Shown: positions 26,475-35,788, numbered from the stretch's first letter. The stretch: 37,445 nt of DNA from an uncultured Chlorobiaceae bacterium (GCA_903869365.1 CAIPYV010000135.1:1-37445), one strand, 5' to 3'. A program made the numbers and translations. The notes: generated by a model from the sequence alone, not told the origin.

Positions 26475-27062
26475 GTGCAGACCATAAAGGTTCTTTTTCT
26501 TGACAGGGATGGTACAATCAATCAGGATACCGGTTCTTATATTTTCACCAGAGAGCAGCTCATTCTGATTGATCGCGCCGATGAGGCAATCGCACTTGCC
26601 AAGAGTGCCGGTTTTCGGATTGTTATTGTGACCAATCAGGCTGGTATTGCCAGGGGCATCGCAACGGTCGAGCAGATAGAAGAGGTGAACCGCTATCTTA
26701 ATGAACTGCTGGTGCCTCGAAATGCAGGATATGACCGTTGCTATTATTGTCCGTACCATCCCGAATATCCCCATCCAGTTTACGATCGTTTCATGGATTT
26801 TCGGAAACCGGCAACGGGTATGGTTGAGCGTGCTATTGATGAATTTCTTGCCGAAGGGCTTGTCGTGGATAGAAGTGCTTCGTTTTTTGTCGGGGATAAA
26901 ACACTGGATGTTGAGTGCGGTCTGCGGGCTGGACTGAGGCCTGTGCTGGTTAGAACCGGACACAATGAGGAAGCGCTCTGTCTGCAGCGCAACATTATTC
27001 CTGAATTTGTGGCTGACGATCTCTATAAAGCAGTGACGGAGTATATTCTTGCCTCTGCCTGA
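26475..27062 (+). CDS. gmhB: HAD-superfamily phosphatase, GmhB-like (D-glycero-heptose-1,7-bisphosphate phosphatase family)
   Basis: Start GTG 26475, preceded at 4 nt by AGGGGAG. The 195-residue product has the HAD motif I FLDRDGTIN (D10, D12), motif II IVTNQAG, the KP of motif III in FRKPATGM and the motif IV-type VGDKTLDVE. The substrate-loop zinc motif of GmhB is only half kept: C92 and H95 (CPYHP) remain, but the second C-x-C is M107-D-F109. It could therefore have a different or metal-free loop, or act on another sugar or histidinol phosphate. LPS heptose synthesis is plausible given lpxA downstream but not shown. Confidence 0.7.
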   Translation: MQTIKVLFLDRDGTINQDTGSYIFTREQLILIDRADEAIALAKSAGFRIVIVTNQAGIARGIATVEQIEEVNRYLNELLVPRNAGYDRCYYCPYHPEYPHPVYDRFMDFRKPATGMVERAIDEFLAEGLVVDRSASFFVGDKTLDVECGLRAGLRPVLVRTGHNEEALCLQRNIIPEFVADDLYKAVTEYILASA

Positions 27063-27098
27063 CGATGATCTGATTTCCCGTGCCAGCTTCTTCAGAGT

Positions 27099-28223
27099 AT
27101 GCTGAGTCTTTATGTCCATATACCATTCTGCAAATCGCGCTGCAGCTACTGTGATTTTTATCTTGTTACTCGTCCTGATCATATTGGTGAATTTTTCAAG
27201 GCACTCTCCCTTGAGACCGTTGCCCGCTCATCCCGTCTGAAAGGCAGAACGATTGGTGCCATTCATTTCGGAGGCGGAACTCCCTCAATGGTTCCCGTGC
27301 ACTATCTTGCCGGATGGATTGAGGAGATTGCCGCTCTCTGCACACTTTCGCCAGATGTCGAGATTGCACTGGAGGCCAATCCCGAAGATCTTGATGATCA
27401 AACGATGAACGAGCTTCGTGCAGCAGGGATTACAAGGCTGAGTCTCGGGGTTCAGTCCTTCACAGCTGAAAAATTGAAGGCGCTTGGAAGGGCGCATACG
27501 GCGCAGGAATCACGAGAGGCAACGTTGGGCGCGCTCCGGAAGTTTGAATCGGTCAGTGTTGACCTTATCTGCGGGGTTCCCGGAGAGCAGCTTATGCTCT
27601 GGGAGGCCGATCTTAATATGGCTCTCTCACTGAGGCCACAGCATATTTCAGTCTATATGCTTTCGCTCGAACCGAAGACACGGCTTTACCGTGATGTTGT
27701 CCGTGGAGAAATAACCGTCCCTGATGATGAAGTACAGGCGTCCCTCTATGAATATGCGCTCAGTGAACTGGTGCAGCAAGGGTACTCTCATTATGAGGTA
27801 TCGAACTTCTCTCTGCCGGACCATCATTCCCGATATAATCTTGCAAGCTGGAAGCGGGAGCAATACCTTGGATTTGGACCTTCTGCCCACAGTTTCCTTG
27901 TTTCCGAAGGCCAGGAGATCCGTTCAGCAAATGTTTCAAGTCTGACCCGCTATATTGCGACTCCTGGAAGTGCAGAAGGCTTTCGTGAAGTGCTTTCAGC
28001 CGAAGAGCGGTTTACTGAACAGGTTTTTCTCTCACTTCGAATAAACAGCGGTCTTGATGTTGAGTTTTTGCGAAAAGAAAATAAATTAGGACTTCGTCTC
28101 TCACAGACTATTGCCCGATTTGCACAGAAAGGATGGATAGAAGAGCATGAAGGGCGTCTTTACCTGACAGCGAAAGGTTTTTTGTTTGCAGATTTTATTG
28201 CCGGGGATTTTATTTTCGGGTAA
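27099..28223 (+). CDS. hemW: Radical SAM protein HemW (HemN-like, putative heme chaperone)
   Basis: A 374-residue radical SAM protein. It starts MLSLYVHIPFCKSRCSYCDF, with the CxxxCxxC cluster motif at residues 11-18. Other marks are IHFGGGTPSMVP, ALEANPEDLDD, RLSLGVQSF, VDLICGVPGE, HISVYMLSLEP and HYEVSNFSLPDHHSRYN. The short N-terminus and lack of HemN-specific residues make it HemW, a heme-handling protein, rather than the true oxygen-independent coproporphyrinogen oxidase. In an anaerobic pigment maker, annotation as HemN would be misleading. Confidence 0.88.
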   Translation: MLSLYVHIPFCKSRCSYCDFYLVTRPDHIGEFFKALSLETVARSSRLKGRTIGAIHFGGGTPSMVPVHYLAGWIEEIAALCTLSPDVEIALEANPEDLDDQTMNELRAAGITRLSLGVQSFTAEKLKALGRAHTAQESREATLGALRKFESVSVDLICGVPGEQLMLWEADLNMALSLRPQHISVYMLSLEPKTRLYRDVVRGEITVPDDEVQASLYEYALSELVQQGYSHYEVSNFSLPDHHSRYNLASWKREQYLGFGPSAHSFLVSEGQEIRSANVSSLTRYIATPGSAEGFREVLSAEERFTEQVFLSLRINSGLDVEFLRKENKLGLRLSQTIARFAQKGWIEEHEGRLYLTAKGFLFADFIAGDFIFG

Positions 28224-28249
28224 CAGGCCCATTGAAATGATATTTTTTT

Positions 28250-30895
28250 ATGACACACCGGACAATTAACCGCACTCTGGCAGCGTTGCTCTTTTTTGCC
28301 GCAGTGATATTATATCTCCGCACCATGGCACCCACCTTTTCTTTCTGGGATTGCGGAGAGTCTATCGCTACGGCCTATACTCTCGGGATCCCACATCCTC
28401 CGGGAGCCCCGCTTTTTCTTTTGATCGCACATCTGTTTTCGATGATTCCGTTTTTCAGTGATATCGGAGCACGAGTAAACCTGATCAGTACTCTGGTGAG
28501 TTCAGCAACCGTCATGCTCACCTATCTCATCACCATACGCTTTATCACTCTGTACCGTAAAACTGATCCCGACAGTTGGAGTCCGGCTGAAAAAGTATCG
28601 GCTTACGGTGGGGCTATAATCGGTGCTCTTGCTCTCGCAGTTTCTGACAGTTTCTGGTTTAACGCCGTTGAAGCGGGCGTATGGGCATCGTCATCGTTTT
28701 TTACAGCCATGGTCGTCTGGCTGATCCTCCGCTGGTATGAAGAGGATCCCAAACCCGGACACGAACGCTGGCTTCTGGTCGTCATGTACATGATCGGGCT
28801 TTCGATTGGAGTACATCTCCTCAGTCTGCTCGCGATGTTTGCCGTGGCAGTTGTCTACTATGTTAAAAAATACGAAGTAACCCTTAAATCCTTCTCGCTT
28901 TTTATTCTGGCGGCTGTAGGGTTGTTTTTTCTGATCTATATAGGGGTTATCAGAGGGCTTCCGGTGCTCCTTCATCTGACCTCATGGTGGGGATTTTTTC
29001 TGCTCGTCGGGTTGCTTGGTTACGGCACATGGTACTCTCACCACCATCGCTTAGCGCTTTTGAATACCGTTTTCATGTCGCTTTTCCTCATTATTATCGG
29101 CTATACATCCTATAGTCTGATCTATGTTCGTGCCCAGGCAGGGCCTCCCCTCAACGAAAATAATCCTTCCACACCCGAAGCTTTTTTTTCCTATGTCAAC
29201 CGTGAGCAGTATGGGGAGATGCCACTCTGGCCGAGACGCTGGTCACCTGAACCCGTACATCAATATTATTACCAGCAGTATTCGAGTGATCTCGATTATT
29301 TTCTCACCTATCAGATGCAGAAGATGTACTTCCGGTATTTCGGGTGGCAGTTTATCGGACGTGAGCATGATATGGAAGGCGCGGGAGTCGACTGGTCGGT
29401 GCTTTGGGGGATTCCTTTTCTGGTAGGCCTTGCCGGAGCGATTTCACATTTCCGGCGACAATGGAAGATGGGGCTTGTTGTCTCCGCGCTCTTTGTCCTT
29501 ACCGGCGCAGCACTGGTGATCTATCTCAACCAGACTGAACCACAGCCCAGAGAGCGTGACTACAGTTATGTCGGCAGTTTTTTTGCCTTTGCCCTATGGA
29601 TAGGAATAGGAATCGAAAGCCTGTGGTATTGGATTGGTGAACGCCTGAAGGTTGCCGGCAAAAGGAATCAGCTTATCCTTGCCACGCTGACGGTTACCGC
29701 CGGCTTGCTGTTGATCAATGCGAGAATGCTTCAGGTGAACTACAGGGTGCACGACAGGTCGGGTAACTATGTGCCGTGGGACTGGGCCTGGAATATGCTT
29801 CAGAGTTGTGAAAAAGACGCCATTCTTTTTACCAACGGTGATAACGACACGTTTCCCTTGTGGTACCTCCAGGAGGTTGCACGCATCAGAACCGATGTAC
29901 GCATTGTCAACCTGAGTCTGGCCAATACCGGCTGGTATCTAGAACAGTTGAAAAATACCCGGCCAAGGGGGGCCAAACCGATTGCATTCAGCATGAGCGA
30001 CGGTGAACTCGCAGGTATTACCTATATGCCGATTGATTCGGTTGATGCGGTGCTTCCAGCATTTGCTGCGCGGCAGAAACTGGTGCGCGAGTCCCGTCTT
30101 CACGGCTATACATTGCCTTCTGAGCCGGCTGATACGATGACGTGGCTGTTGAAGCCCGGAATGACCTATAATGGTCAGGGATATTTCAGGCCTCAGGATA
30201 TAGCCGTTTATGAGATACTCATGAACAACTTTTCCCAGCGTCCGGTTTATTTCGCCCTGACGGTCGATCCTGAAAGCATGATCGGGCTTGAGAGTTATCT
30301 TCGGCTTGACGGGCTTGTGTATAAGGTGGTGCCGCTCAAAAGCGCTGATCCTATGAGCTATGTTGATCCCGTACTGCTCTACAAAAACCTGATGGAAGTG
30401 TACAGATTCAGGAATATTAATAATCAGCAGGTCTTTCTTGAAGAAACTTCAAGGAGGTTGTGCGGCAACTACTCGCCTCTTTTTGTCAGGCTGGCGCTTG
30501 AGCTGGCAAGTGATCCGGCAAGGCTTCTTAAAATACCGGATGCCTCAGGTTTCTTCAGGGAGGTACCGAGGGGAATGCTTGCATTGCAGGTGCTCGACAC
30601 CTCGGGGAAACTTCTTCCTCCTGCACAGTATCCCTTGAACCCCGAACTTGCCGGTTCTGTCGTGGCACTTTATGTTCGGCTTGGTGAAAAGCAGAAAGCG
30701 TCTCAGTATATTGCGTATCTTGAAAAATTGACAACCCACTCTTCACCAGAATCAGATCCACGGCTTTTTTATGTTCTGGCAAGAGCTTATCAGAATATGG
30801 GCAGGAAAGATGATGCCAAACGCGTCATTCAGTTTCTTGCCAGAGAGTTGAAGCAGCCCGGCTTAGTCGAAAAGTTTGAAACAATGAAAGAATAA
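28250..30895 (+). CDS. DUF2723 family multi-TM protein (putative membrane glycosyltransferase)
   Basis: An 881-residue protein. The N-terminal 500 residues or so hold about a dozen hydrophobic segments; the rest is a soluble periplasmic-type region with TPR-like helices near the end (FYVLARAYQNMGRKDDAKRV). The first outer loop contains FSFWDCGE (D34, E37) followed by TLGIPHPPGAPLF, the hallmark of DUF2723 proteins. The acidic pair resembles the catalytic loop of GT-C protein mannosyltransferases. Members are common in Bacteroidetes/Chlorobi and are thought to glycosylate surface proteins; this is family knowledge and not seen here. lpxA starts 5 bp later. Confidence 0.85.
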   Translation: MTHRTINRTLAALLFFAAVILYLRTMAPTFSFWDCGESIATAYTLGIPHPPGAPLFLLIAHLFSMIPFFSDIGARVNLISTLVSSATVMLTYLITIRFITLYRKTDPDSWSPAEKVSAYGGAIIGALALAVSDSFWFNAVEAGVWASSSFFTAMVVWLILRWYEEDPKPGHERWLLVVMYMIGLSIGVHLLSLLAMFAVAVVYYVKKYEVTLKSFSLFILAAVGLFFLIYIGVIRGLPVLLHLTSWWGFFLLVGLLGYGTWYSHHHRLALLNTVFMSLFLIIIGYTSYSLIYVRAQAGPPLNENNPSTPEAFFSYVNREQYGEMPLWPRRWSPEPVHQYYYQQYSSDLDYFLTYQMQKMYFRYFGWQFIGREHDMEGAGVDWSVLWGIPFLVGLAGAISHFRRQWKMGLVVSALFVLTGAALVIYLNQTEPQPRERDYSYVGSFFAFALWIGIGIESLWYWIGERLKVAGKRNQLILATLTVTAGLLLINARMLQVNYRVHDRSGNYVPWDWAWNMLQSCEKDAILFTNGDNDTFPLWYLQEVARIRTDVRIVNLSLANTGWYLEQLKNTRPRGAKPIAFSMSDGELAGITYMPIDSVDAVLPAFAARQKLVRESRLHGYTLPSEPADTMTWLLKPGMTYNGQGYFRPQDIAVYEILMNNFSQRPVYFALTVDPESMIGLESYLRLDGLVYKVVPLKSADPMSYVDPVLLYKNLMEVYRFRNINNQQVFLEETSRRLCGNYSPLFVRLALELASDPARLLKIPDASGFFREVPRGMLALQVLDTSGKLLPPAQYPLNPELAGSVVALYVRLGEKQKASQYIAYLEKLTTHSSPESDPRLFYVLARAYQNMGRKDDAKRVIQFLARELKQPGLVEKFETMKE

Positions 30896-30900
30896 ACACT

Positions 30901-31698
30901 ATGCAAAGCAGTATTCATGCAACTGCAGTGATCGGCAAGAGTGCCGTTCTGGGTGAGGGTGTTACTGTTGGACCCTACTCGGTTATTGAGGACGATGTTC
31001 AAATAGGAAACGGCACGTTGATATTTCCCCACGTTCATATCGCGTCGGGTGCGAGGATTGGAAATGACTGCAGGATTCATTCCGGTGCTGTTCTTGCAAC
31101 AGCACCTCAGGATCTCAAGTTTGCCGGAGAGAAAACCTATCTCTATGTCGGCGACAGAACGGTCATCAGGGAGTGCGTTACCCTTAATCGGGGGACGGTG
31201 GCGAGTGGTAAAACCGTTATTGGTTCTGATAACCTGATTATGGCCTATGTGCATACCGGGCATGATTGCGTCATTGGTAATCACGTTGTCATTGCAAACT
31301 CTGTCCAGTTCGGCGGACATTGTGAAGTTGGCGATTATGCTGTTATCGGAGGACTTACCGGTGTGCATCAGTTTGTGCGGATAGGTCGGTTTTCGATGGT
31401 CGGTGGAATTGCCAGAGCATCGCTTGATGTACCGCCTTTTGTCATGGCCGGCGGGCACGACTCTTTCCGTTACGAGGGTCTGAACGCCATCGGCTTGAAA
31501 CGGCGGGGGTTCAGTTCTGAAAAGATAACCCTTATTAAAAGCGCTTACAGGATTCTTTTTCAGTCAGGCCTTCTCCTGAATAATGCACTTGAAAAGGTAA
31601 AGTCGGAACTGCCTCAGGAGCCGGAAATTATTGAGATTCTTGACTTTTTTGCAACAGGCACTTATGGCCGGAAATTTTTAAGGCCCTTTAACAGCTGA
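30901..31698 (+). CDS. lpxA: UDP-N-acetylglucosamine O-acyltransferase, first step of lipid A synthesis
   Basis: A 265-residue left-handed beta-helix acyltransferase with many hexapeptide repeats (VIGKSAVLGEGVTVGPYSVI and so on). The catalytic His is H121 in YVHTGHDCVIGN. PQDLKFAGEKTYLYVGD and VGGIARASLDVPPFVMAGGH are LpxA signatures separating it from LpxD. It transfers an acyl chain from acyl-ACP to UDP-GlcNAc, starting lipid A. The other lpx genes are not in this window. Confidence 0.95.
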   Translation: MQSSIHATAVIGKSAVLGEGVTVGPYSVIEDDVQIGNGTLIFPHVHIASGARIGNDCRIHSGAVLATAPQDLKFAGEKTYLYVGDRTVIRECVTLNRGTVASGKTVIGSDNLIMAYVHTGHDCVIGNHVVIANSVQFGGHCEVGDYAVIGGLTGVHQFVRIGRFSMVGGIARASLDVPPFVMAGGHDSFRYEGLNAIGLKRRGFSSEKITLIKSAYRILFQSGLLLNNALEKVKSELPQEPEIIEILDFFATGTYGRKFLRPFNS

Positions 31699-31731
31699 AT
31701 TATCAATAACGAAGTGTAAAGAAACAGCAGC

Positions 31732-32715
31732 ATGTCCCGATGGGCAATAGGCATAGATCTTGGAGGTACGGCAATCAAGGCAGCGATCGTCGGCGAAAAG
31801 AGTGGAATAGTAACGCACAGGACAGTTCCAACTGATACAGCATCTGGTTCGACCGGGATTGTTGTCCAGCTTGCCGGTATCATTGCTGACCTCTACCACG
31901 TTGCTTCCGAGACCCTCGATTTATCCGATTGTGCAGGAATCGGTCTTGGAGCTCCAGGTGCGGTCAATGCCGACACAGGCACATTGAGTTATCCGCCCAA
32001 CCTTCCGGGATGGAGTGTTGTTCCTTTGCGGGACAATCTTCAGCAATGCCTGATGCAGCAGAAAGGCCTTGCGATTCCGGTTTTTATTGACAATGACGCT
32101 AATGCTGCAGCCTTGGGTGAAGCATTGTACGGCGCAGGACGAGAGTTTCGGGATTTTTTCATGGTGACCCTTGGTACTGGTGTTGGTGGAGGAATTATCC
32201 TCAACAGAAAGCTCTATCGCGGCGCTAACGGTACGGCAGGCGAAGTAGGGTTCATGATTATAGATTTTGAAGGATCAAGCGTGCATACCGGTATAAGGGG
32301 TACTCTTGAGAGTCTTATCGGTAAAAAGGGGATTGTAGCACTTGCACGCAGGATGATTGATGCCAGCCCTTCCGGCTCTTCTGTTGCCAGATTCTGTGGC
32401 GATGACTATACAAAGTTGTCACCTCGTTTTCTTGAACATGCCGCTAAGGAAGGAGATGAAGTCTCTCTTGCAGTCTGGAACCGGGTAGCCTCCATACTTG
32501 GCGTGGGGCTGGCAAACGTCGTGACGCTCATGGATATCAGAAAATTTGTGATAGGTGGTGGTATTTCAGCAGCTGGAGACATTATTTTTGTCCCGGCTCT
32601 CGATCAGCTCCGGCGATCAACGCTTCCTTCCATGCATGACGGGCTTGAACTGGTGCCCGCACTTCTCGGAAACAAAGCAGGAATGTACGGTGCTGCCGCT
32701 TTGTGCTTTGGATAA
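31732..32715 (+). CDS. ROK family sugar kinase (putative glucokinase)
   Basis: A 327-residue ROK kinase. The ATP-binding start is IGIDLGGTAIKAAIV. The catalytic loop is FIDNDANAAALGE with D122 as the likely base. LGTGVGGGIILN is also present. The zinc-binding element that defines most ROK proteins is changed: instead of GEVGH the sequence is GEVGF (170-174), and the CxCGxxGCxE segment reads SSVHTGIRGTLE (182-193) with every Cys lost. Glucose is a reasonable substrate beside glgA, but N-acetylglucosamine, mannose or others cannot be excluded. It starts 33 bp after lpxA. Confidence 0.82.
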   Translation: MSRWAIGIDLGGTAIKAAIVGEKSGIVTHRTVPTDTASGSTGIVVQLAGIIADLYHVASETLDLSDCAGIGLGAPGAVNADTGTLSYPPNLPGWSVVPLRDNLQQCLMQQKGLAIPVFIDNDANAAALGEALYGAGREFRDFFMVTLGTGVGGGIILNRKLYRGANGTAGEVGFMIIDFEGSSVHTGIRGTLESLIGKKGIVALARRMIDASPSGSSVARFCGDDYTKLSPRFLEHAAKEGDEVSLAVWNRVASILGVGLANVVTLMDIRKFVIGGGISAAGDIIFVPALDQLRRSTLPSMHDGLELVPALLGNKAGMYGAAALCFG

Positions 32716-32733
32716 TCAAAACGAGGGATTACC

Positions 32734-33426
32734 GTGCTTGAACAACTCCTTCATCTTCTTTTTCCCAATGTCTGTGTGCTCTGCAAGACACTGCTCACTT
32801 CTTCCGAAGAGGGATGCTGCAGCTCATGCATGACCGATTTTGATCCGTTTAATAACTCGTTAGAGGCAGAACAGGTCTTGCGCCATGTCATTACTTCACG
32901 CTTTGGCGAAACATTTCAGTTTGAGCGTGGATGGTGTCGTTACCAGTTTCATAAAAAGAGCCCGCTGCAGCAAGCTATTCACTCCATGAAGTATGAAGGC
33001 CTGTTTAACCTCGGTACCATGTTCGGGCGTCAATTGGGTGAATGGATGCTTTCCTGTGGTGATATTGGAGATATAGAGTGCATTGTACCGGTACCGCTTC
33101 ACCATCTAAAAAAAATTGAACGATCCTATAACCAGTCTGAGAAAATTGCCGAAGGCATTGGGAAAACGCTTCAAAAACCTGTCATGCCTGAACTGCTTGT
33201 CAGAAAGCGTTACACCGTTTCTCAGACAGGGCTTTCTGCTGCCGAGCGAAAAAACAATCCGGTAGGTGCGTTTCATGTAGCCAGAAGTGTTACGATGCGT
33301 CATGTGCTTCTCGTTGATGATATTGTTACAACCGGTTCAACCCTTGCCGCTGCAGCCTCTGCATGTCTTCAGGCCGGGGTTGAAAGAGTCTCTTTTGCGG
33401 CTGTGGCCTTAGCCGTCAAGGAGTAA
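32734..33426 (+). CDS. comF: ComF family phosphoribosyltransferase-like protein
   Basis: Start GTG 32734; 230 residues. The N-terminus has a ComF-type zinc finger (CVLC at 14-17, then CCSSC). The C-terminus has the PRPP-binding motif VLLVDDIVTTGSTL of type I phosphoribosyltransferases. PVPLHHLKKIERSYNQSEKIA is a ComFC signature. ComFC acts in DNA uptake in competent bacteria, but homologues are widespread in species not known to take up DNA. rsmE follows after 4 bp and uses an AAGGAG that overlaps the comF 3' end, so translation is probably coupled. Confidence 0.9.
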   Translation: MLEQLLHLLFPNVCVLCKTLLTSSEEGCCSSCMTDFDPFNNSLEAEQVLRHVITSRFGETFQFERGWCRYQFHKKSPLQQAIHSMKYEGLFNLGTMFGRQLGEWMLSCGDIGDIECIVPVPLHHLKKIERSYNQSEKIAEGIGKTLQKPVMPELLVRKRYTVSQTGLSAAERKNNPVGAFHVARSVTMRHVLLVDDIVTTGSTLAAAASACLQAGVERVSFAAVALAVKE

Positions 33427-33430
33427 GAGA

Positions 33431-34174
33431 ATGGAGCTGTTTTACACAGTACGAGAGAACATCTCCCTTGATTCTGCCAAGCTTGTCATTGATGGTGACG
33501 AGTTTCATCATCTTGTGCGGGTTTTAAGAAAAAAAACAGGAGATCAGATTCTTGTTACCGATGGAAATGGTTTGCGCTGTGATGTCAGAATTTTGGATGT
33601 TGGTAAAAAATCACTGGAAGGGGAAATTCTCGATCATGCAGTGGTTGAGCGGCAAAAAACCCGAGTTACCGTTGCTCTCTCTCTGCTTAAGGCTCCCCAG
33701 CGGTTTGAACTCTTTCTGGAAAAAGCCACTGAGCTTGGAGTATCAACCATTATTCCCATGATAACGGCACGTACCGTCAGTCAGCCATCGAGTGAAAGAG
33801 TCCAGGGCAGGCTTGACAGGTGGAGAACCATTATTCTCTCTGCTGCCCGGCAGTCAAAACGGTATTACCTCCCGAAGCTCGGTGAATTACTCCCTTTCAA
33901 ACAGGTTACATTACTTCAAGGGTTCGATCTTAAATTGATTCCTTATGAGGTTTCTGAAAAAGCACCCGGAGTGCATTGTGCAGGAAAAAACATACTTTTT
34001 CTGATCGGAGGTGAAGGTGGCTTCACGGTAAATGAGGTGCAGGAAGCCCGAAACGCTGGCTTTTACGAAATCTCATTTGGAAAAACAATTCTCCGGGCCG
34101 AAACAGCCGGGATTTTTTCAGTTGCTTTTGTTCGTGCGCAGCTTCTTGGCGAGGAGTCTCAGGAGTGGTTTTAA
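33431..34174 (+). CDS. rsmE: 16S rRNA (uracil1498-N3)-methyltransferase
   Basis: A 247-residue SPOUT-fold methyltransferase. It begins MELFYTVRENISLDSAKLVI, with DGDEFHHLVRVLRKKTGDQI in the N-terminal PUA-like domain. The C-terminal knot has FLEKATELGVSTIIPMITAR, FLIGGEGGFTVNEV and LRAETAGIFSVA. It methylates U1498 of 16S rRNA. AAGGAG at 33418-33423 lies 7 nt before ATG. Confidence 0.95.
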   Translation: MELFYTVRENISLDSAKLVIDGDEFHHLVRVLRKKTGDQILVTDGNGLRCDVRILDVGKKSLEGEILDHAVVERQKTRVTVALSLLKAPQRFELFLEKATELGVSTIIPMITARTVSQPSSERVQGRLDRWRTIILSAARQSKRYYLPKLGELLPFKQVTLLQGFDLKLIPYEVSEKAPGVHCAGKNILFLIGGEGGFTVNEVQEARNAGFYEISFGKTILRAETAGIFSVAFVRAQLLGEESQEWF

Positions 34175-34194
34175 GGATACAACATTAAAAAACT

Positions 34195-35268
34195 ATGAAC
34201 AGCATAAAAGCAAACCAGGTCATCCTTCTTTTGATCGTCCTGTTCATCTCCGCAATTTTTTTTGCCATGATCCGTTATTTTCTAATGGTTATTGTTCTTG
34301 CCGCTATTTTTTCAGCGCTCGCTATGCCGGTGTTCAATCGCTTTGATCGCTGGTTCAAGGGGCGCAAAAGCCTGAGCGCCGCAATGACGATGTTTCTGTT
34401 GTTTCTTATAGTGATCATTCCGTTGGCTGGGTTGCTCGGTATTGTTGTTGAGCAGGCAGGCAGTATCAGCAGTGTTGCAGTTCCATGGATCCAGCAGCAG
34501 TTTAAGGAGCCGGCAGCATTTAACGAACATTTGCGTTCTCTGCCGTTTTATGCCGAACTTGAGCTTTATCGTGAAAATATTATTCAGAAAGCTGGTGAGC
34601 TTGTTAGCAAGGCGGGTTCACTGCTTTTCGACACGGTATCAACGGTTACCTACTCGGCTTTTAATGATCTCTTTCTGATTTTTGTTTTTCTCTATACCAT
34701 GTTCTTTTTTTTGCGCGATGGAAGGCTGATTCTTGATAAAGTACTCTCCTATCTTCCCCTTACCGAGAGCGATCAGCTTCGATTGCTCGACAAGTTTCTT
34801 TCGGTGACCAGAGCGACCATAAAGGGGAGCATGGTGATAGGTACCCTGCAGGGCTCTCTGGCAGGGGTTGCTCTGCATCTCGCAGGCATTGAAAGTGCAA
34901 TATTCTGGGGTGCCATTATGTCGCTGATCTCCGTTCTGCCAATTATCGGCTCTGGGCTGGTCTGGTTTCCGGCAGGTATCTATCTTGCCGCGACAGGTCA
35001 TTATCCTCAAGCTTTAGGACTCCTCCTGTTCTGCACTCTTGTTGTCGGTCAAATCGACAATATTCTCCGCCCCATTTTGGTCGGACGTGATACACAGATG
35101 CACGCTCTGCTTATTTTTTTTGGAACCCTTGGAGGGATAGGCTTGTTCGGTATCTTCGGCTTTATTATCGGGCCGATTATTGCAGCGCTCTTTATGACGG
35201 TATGGGAGATGTACGCCGAAACCTTCAGCTCATTCCTGACGGAGATGAAAAAAGGAAACGCAGAGTGA
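34195..35268 (+). CDS. AI-2E family transporter (PerM/TqsA-like membrane protein)
   Basis: A 357-residue membrane protein with about eight hydrophobic segments. Two segments occupy the start, a further pair surrounds residues 60-90, there is a soluble stretch around 95-140, and the rest are at the C-terminal side. LPIIGSGLVWFPAGIYLAATG and GQIDNILRPILVGRDTQMHA are hallmarks of the family. Members export AI-2, act as Na+/H+ antiporters or have unknown substrates, so no specific substrate is claimed. It starts 20 bp after rsmE and ends the + strand run. Confidence 0.9.
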   Translation: MNSIKANQVILLLIVLFISAIFFAMIRYFLMVIVLAAIFSALAMPVFNRFDRWFKGRKSLSAAMTMFLLFLIVIIPLAGLLGIVVEQAGSISSVAVPWIQQQFKEPAAFNEHLRSLPFYAELELYRENIIQKAGELVSKAGSLLFDTVSTVTYSAFNDLFLIFVFLYTMFFFLRDGRLILDKVLSYLPLTESDQLRLLDKFLSVTRATIKGSMVIGTLQGSLAGVALHLAGIESAIFWGAIMSLISVLPIIGSGLVWFPAGIYLAATGHYPQALGLLLFCTLVVGQIDNILRPILVGRDTQMHALLIFFGTLGGIGLFGIFGFIIGPIIAALFMTVWEMYAETFSSFLTEMKKGNAE

Positions 35269-35300
35269 TCAGGACGTTCAGCATCATCGCATCCTGTAAC

Positions 35301-35330
35301 AAAAAAAGCGGCCTTTCGGTCGCTTCTTTC
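35301..35330 (-). terminator. Hairpin terminator between convergent AI-2E-family gene and ndk
   Basis: AAGCGGCC (35306-35313) pairs with GGTCGCTT (35318-35325), including one G-U pair, around a TTTC loop. Read on the minus strand the hairpin is followed by seven T residues, so it is best as the ndk terminator. On the + strand the tail is CTTTC and weaker, but the hairpin may also stop the upstream run. Confidence 0.75.
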
Positions 35331-35351
35331 ATGGTGTATCCTTGTTAGGAA

Positions 35352-35774
35352 TCAGTTGCTGCGGACAACCTCTTCAGCTGAAAAGAAAAATCCGGCCTCA
35401 ATGGCTGCATTTTCTTCAGAGTCGGAACCATGGACAATGTTCTCACCCTTACTGTCAGCATAGAGCTTGCGCACAGTGCCTTCATCAGCCTGGGCTGGAT
35501 CAGTTGCACCGATAAGAGTGCGGAAGTCAGCAACGGCATTTTCTTTTTCAAGAATGATCGGTACACAGGGGCCTGAAGACATGAATTCAACAAGTTCGCC
35601 GTAAAAAGGGCGCTCACGATGCACTGCATAAAATTCGCCGGCAGTTTCCTGGGTAAGCTTGATTTTTTTCATGGCGACAACACGGAAACCTGCACGTTCA
35701 ATTTTGTCGATGACTGCACCGATAAGCTGCTTGCGCACGCAATCGGGTTTCAGAATAGTTAGCGTTCTTTCCAT
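35352..35774 (-). CDS. ndk: Nucleoside diphosphate kinase
   Basis: A 140-residue NDK starting [20 protein letters not shown]. The phosphorylated His is H115 in [12 protein letters not shown], and [18 protein letters not shown] is typical. It balances NTP pools by ping-pong phosphate transfer. Length is normal and the gene is intact. Its upstream side faces the decayed R-M region, which begins about 70 bp away. Confidence 0.97.
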   Translation of the reverse strand: MERTLTILKPDCVRKQLIGAVIDKIERAGFRVVAMKKIKLTQETAGEFYAVHRERPFYGELVEFMSSGPCVPIILEKENAVADFRTLIGATDPAQADEGTVRKLYADSKGENIVHGSDSEENAAIEAGFFFSAEEVVRSN

Positions 35775-35788
35775 TTTGGTGTGTGCAT

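Noticed and set aside
27099..28223. Calling the radical SAM protein HemN (coproporphyrinogen III dehydrogenase)
   Set aside because: The short N-terminus and overall motifs fit HemW. True HemN is longer at the N-terminus with a different cluster context.
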